From JBFMFH01 sp040752275 (GTDB taxonomy: Bacteria; Acidobacteriota; Vicinamibacteria; Vicinamibacterales; JAKQTR01): a DNA stretch of 16,467 bases. How positions within the stretch are numbered: the first letter of the stretch is position 1; every line of letters starts with the position of its first letter. Below, piece by piece: positions 14,314-16,467 of this stretch. The stretch lies in the NCBI GenBank assembly GCA_040752275.1, contig JBFMFH010000120.1, forward strand, positions 1 to 16,467, written 5' to 3'. Under the pieces are notes generated by a model, which saw only the letters and a program-made list of their open reading frames with translations, had not been told where the DNA came from and did no database searches. The position numbers and the translations under genes were made by a program.

Positions 14314-16112
14314 GGATCGGCAGCTTCCGCGGCCGGACTCTCCTGGCCGTACTGGGCGTGGCGGCCGTGTCGCTGGCCGTGTTCGCCGTGTTGCTGTTGG
14401 GCGAGCTTCGCGCCACGCTGCTCGATGCCATCCAGCGCCCCCTCATCGGACAGACGCGCCTTGCCGCGGCGCTCCTTCTGCAGGGAGGCGCACAGGATTC
14501 CCTCGATCAGGAAGCCGACCGGCTCGGCGCGATGACGGGCGTTCGCGTGACGCTGATCGCTCCCGACGGCCGCGTGGTCGGCGATTCGATGGAGCCGGCC
14601 GAGGCGCTGCCCGTCATCGAGAATCATGGAACCAGGCCCGAGGTCCTGGAGGCCAGGCGGAGCGGCATGGGCATCGCCGAGCGGCACAGCGCGACCGTGG
14701 GCGTCGACTTGCTGTACACCGCGGTTCCCATCGACCACCCCGACGTGGCGATCGTCCGTCTGGCCGCGCCGCTGACCGATGTCGACCGGCAGGTGGCGGC
14801 CGTCGGACAGGGGCTGGTGGTCGCCCTGAGCGTGGCGCTCGTCTGCGCCCTCGCCCTCGGGTGGATCTCGGCCAATCTGCTGTCGCGCAGGGTGAACGCC
14901 ATCGCCCGGACGGCGCAACGCTACGCGGAGGGAGACTTCTCCAACACGCTCGATGACCATGGATCCGACGAGCTGGGAACCGTCGCGCGCGTCCTCGACC
15001 AGACGGCCCTGGAACTCGGGCGGCGCATGACCGCCCTTGCGGAGGATCGGGCCAGGATGGAGGCGATCCTCTCGGGCATGCTCGAGGGTGTCGTCGTTGT
15101 GAACCGCGAGGGCCGCGTCGTGCTCATCAACGACGCCGCCGGGCGCCTCCTGCGCGTCGAGGGCGTCGCGCCGGGTCAGGATTTCCTCGACGTGTGGCGC
15201 CACCCAGAGGCGGGTGCCATGCTTGCGGAAGCGCTCGACGGCCGGGCCCCGGAACCGACCGAGTTCTCGCCGCCACGCGAGCCGGGCCGGACCATCGTGG
15301 CCCGGGCGGCGCCGGTGGCCGCCGGCGACGGCCGAGGCGCTGTCTTTGTCCTGCACGACATCAGCGACCTTCGTCACGCGGATCGGATGCGGCGCGACTT
15401 CGTCGCCAACGTCTCCCACGAGCTCCGGACGCCGCTGACGGCCATTCAGGGCTACGTCGAGGCGCTGCTCGACGAAGACCCGGACGACGAGGAACAGCGG
15501 CTGCACTTCCTGGAGATCATCGCCCGGCACGCCGAGCGCATGGAGCGACTCGTCCGCGATCTGCTCCGCCTGGCCGGGCTCGAGGCGGGCCAGGAAGTGG
15601 TCGATCTCGCTCCGACGAACATCGAGTCGGTGTTCACCGGCATCGTCAGCGAACTCAGCCAGTCCATCGACGCCAAGCGGCAGACGGTGAACCTGGCCAT
15701 CGACCCGGCCGCCAGGTTGACGCTGACCGATCCCGCCAAGCTGCACGATGCGGTGCGCAACCTGGTCGAGAATGCGGTCGCGTACGCGCCTGCTGAGACG
15801 ACGATCGAACTCGCCGCCTTGAGGGACGGCGACAGGCTCGTGATCACGGTCAGCGACGAGGGGCCAGGCATTCCACAGAAGGACCTCGCGCGGATCTTCG
15901 AGCGCTTCTACCGTATCGACCGCGCCCGCTCGCGCGAGTCCGGCGGCACCGGCCTGGGGCTATCGATCGTCAAGCACATCGTCGCCCTCATGGGCGGCGA
16001 GGTGAAAGCCGCGAACCGCAAGACCGGCGGGGCCGTCCTCGAGATCCGCCTGCCCTGGCGCGAGCCGTCGGCTACACCGACGCCCCCGACACTGCCGCCT
16101 CACGCCGGTTGA
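14310..16112 (+). CDS. phoR: PhoR-like sensor histidine kinase
   Basis: 600 residues from a GTG overlapping the phoB stop. A first membrane helix lies at about 11-32 (TLLAVLGVAAVSLAVFAVLLL), then an extracytoplasmic sensor of about 135 residues, a second helix at about 168-190, and HAMP (SRRVNAIARTAQRYAEGDF onward). A PAS domain follows (MLEGVVVVNREGRVVLINDAAGRLL). HisKA carries the phosphoacceptor His370 in FVANVSHELRTPL. The ATPase domain shows the N box (NLVENAVAYAP), G1 (DEGPGIP), F box (IFERFYRID) and G2 (GGTGLGLSIV). The whole catalytic core is intact. The PAS-containing PhoR layout and the neighbouring pit-DUF47 operon point to phosphate, but E. coli PhoR lacks such a large external sensor, so a different stimulus is possible. 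The C-terminal tail is proline/threonine-rich. Confidence 0.87.
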   Translation: MRIGSFRGRTLLAVLGVAAVSLAVFAVLLLGELRATLLDAIQRPLIGQTRLAAALLLQGGAQDSLDQEADRLGAMTGVRVTLIAPDGRVVGDSMEPAEALPVIENHGTRPEVLEARRSGMGIAERHSATVGVDLLYTAVPIDHPDVAIVRLAAPLTDVDRQVAAVGQGLVVALSVALVCALALGWISANLLSRRVNAIARTAQRYAEGDFSNTLDDHGSDELGTVARVLDQTALELGRRMTALAEDRARMEAILSGMLEGVVVVNREGRVVLINDAAGRLLRVEGVAPGQDFLDVWRHPEAGAMLAEALDGRAPEPTEFSPPREPGRTIVARAAPVAAGDGRGAVFVLHDISDLRHADRMRRDFVANVSHELRTPLTAIQGYVEALLDEDPDDEEQRLHFLEIIARHAERMERLVRDLLRLAGLEAGQEVVDLAPTNIESVFTGIVSELSQSIDAKRQTVNLAIDPAARLTLTDPAKLHDAVRNLVENAVAYAPAETTIELAALRDGDRLVITVSDEGPGIPQKDLARIFERFYRIDRARSRESGGTGLGLSIVKHIVALMGGEVKAANRKTGGAVLEIRLPWREPSATPTPPTLPPHAG

Positions 16113-16133
16113 GAGCGTTGCGCCGTGCCTGGG

Positions 16134-16149
16134 CCCCGCGCGTGCGGGG
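16134..16149 (+). terminator. GC-rich hairpin after phoR (weak terminator candidate)
   Basis: CCCCGC and GCGGGG form a perfect 6-base stem with a GCGT loop, 21 bases after the phoR stop. No T tract follows, so it may only stabilise the 3' end. Confidence 0.35.
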
Positions 16150-16162
16150 ACGAGCCCTGCCA

Positions 16163-16183
16163 CGGCCTGCGGCCGGAGTAGAC
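16163..16183. repeat. REP-like palindromic element, copy 1
   Basis: A 21-base unit built on CGGCC-TGC-GGCCG (5-base stem, 3-base loop) followed by GAGTAGAC. A second copy at 16280-16300 differs at one base. The hairpin plus a conserved tail resembles REP elements, but no REP-associated transposase is in the window. Confidence 0.6.
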
Positions 16184-16206
16184 GAGGATGTGATCCCGCG
16201 GCAGTC

Positions 16207-16234
16207 GGGACTCGGGATTTGGGATTCGGGATTC
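16207..16234. repeat. Heptamer tandem array GGGATTC, four units, intergenic
   Basis: Units GGGACTC, GGGATTT, GGGATTC and GGGATTC. Same heptamer family as the array in dnaE2 (64-97), here in non-coding DNA between the two REP-like copies. Confidence 0.85.
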
Positions 16235-16279
16235 GTCGAAAACGGGCGCAAGATCGAGGATCACGGATGAGTAGGGCCG

Positions 16280-16300
16280 CGGCCTGCGGCCGGAGGAGAC
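16280..16300. repeat. REP-like palindromic element, copy 2
   Basis: Matches copy 1 (16163-16183) at 20 of 21 bases in the same orientation, with the CGGCC-TGC-GGCCG hairpin and the tail GAGGAGAC. Confidence 0.6.
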
Positions 16301-16304
16301 AGGG

Positions 16305-16337
16305 GACTCCGGGATGACTCCGGGAGGACTCCGGGAT
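16305..16337. repeat. Three 11-bp tandem units GACTCCGGGAK
   Basis: Units GACTCCGGGAT, GACTCCGGGAG and GACTCCGGGAT follow each other directly, five bases after REP-like copy 2. The core CTCCGGGA resembles the CCGGGA part of the heptamer arrays. Confidence 0.85.
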
Positions 16338-16467
16338 GAGACCCGCTCTAGGAGTGTGTCGGAGATAGCGGCCCCAACATCCAGTGTTTAGTCTCTCCAC
16401 TCGTGCGTGGCCCTCCCACGCGCCGTGGAGCGCCATGCGGTCGGCCGCGCCGAGGTGGCGACACCGC

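Larger units (their letters stand above)
16113..16467. other. Non-coding tail after phoR
   Basis: About 355 bases without a convincing gene. It holds the hairpin at 16134, two REP-like units, one heptamer array, the 11-bp tandem and a second hairpin GCGTGG/CCACGC at 16405-16421. An ATG at 16435 preceded by GGAG (16427-16430) opens a frame to the window edge (MRSAAPRWRH), but it is too short to judge as a gene start. Confidence 0.6.

Noticed and set aside
15960..16436. Minus-strand frame at the right edge
   Set aside because: Overlaps the kinase ATPase domain and reads through the repeat mosaic; no recognisable protein.

Overview
The window is GC-rich and densely coded, with short intergenic gaps and several genes joined by ATGA or GTGA overlaps. 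Four things suggest a soil or sediment Acidobacteriota, perhaps class Vicinamibacteria: an ImuA-ImuB-DnaE2 cassette with a RecA-like ImuA, short GGGATTC heptamer arrays, -10-like boxes very close to start codons, and a HycE/HyfG-like operon with an ArsR gene at its head. This is inference; there is no rRNA or other taxonomic marker here.

Layout. (1) Positions 1-2574, minus strand: the mutagenic translesion cassette imuA > imuB > dnaE2. DnaE2 runs off the left edge after 101 codons. A heptamer array lies inside the dnaE2 reading frame and a degenerate relative lies inside imuB. (2) Positions 2575-2703: a divergent promoter region with a perfect TGTAT-N-ATACA palindrome over the predicted imuA -10 box. 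(3) Positions 2704-3963, plus strand: an MFS exporter that converges on the next operon. (4) Positions 4046-11656, minus strand: a seven-gene operon, arsR > small subunit > HyfB-like > HyfC-like > HyfE-like > HyfF-like > large subunit. (5) Positions 11822-13454, minus strand: a DUF47 (PhoU-like) gene followed by a PiT phosphate permease. (6) Positions 13585-16112, plus strand: a PhoB/PhoR-type two-component pair divergent from group 5. (7) Positions 16113-16467: a non-coding tail with REP-like hairpins, a heptamer array and an 11-bp tandem repeat.

The most interesting system is group 4. It is built like the membrane-bound group 4 [NiFe] hydrogenase / complex I family: NuoB-, NuoC/D-, NuoH- and NuoK-like subunits plus two antiporter-like subunits. 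The small subunit keeps its [4Fe-4S] cysteines and the pumping subunits keep their key charged residues. In the large subunit, however, the first nickel-binding motif (RxCGxC) reads RISGDS, and the C-terminal motif is not DPCxxC. The window holds no ferredoxin-like subunit, no formate dehydrogenase and no hydrogenase maturation gene. It is therefore best called an energy-converting hydrogenase-related (Ehr) complex: an apparent ion pump with an unknown redox partner. The same order, an ArsR regulator followed by Nuo/Hyc-like genes, is known from the Mycobacterium tuberculosis Rv0081-Rv0087 locus. An AT-rich palindromic operator covers the arsR promoter and start codon, which suggests autoregulation of the whole operon.

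The remaining genes form two stress modules: SOS-type mutagenesis (group 1), and phosphate sensing next to low-affinity phosphate uptake (groups 5 and 6). No tRNA, rRNA, CRISPR array, insertion sequence or phage gene was seen.
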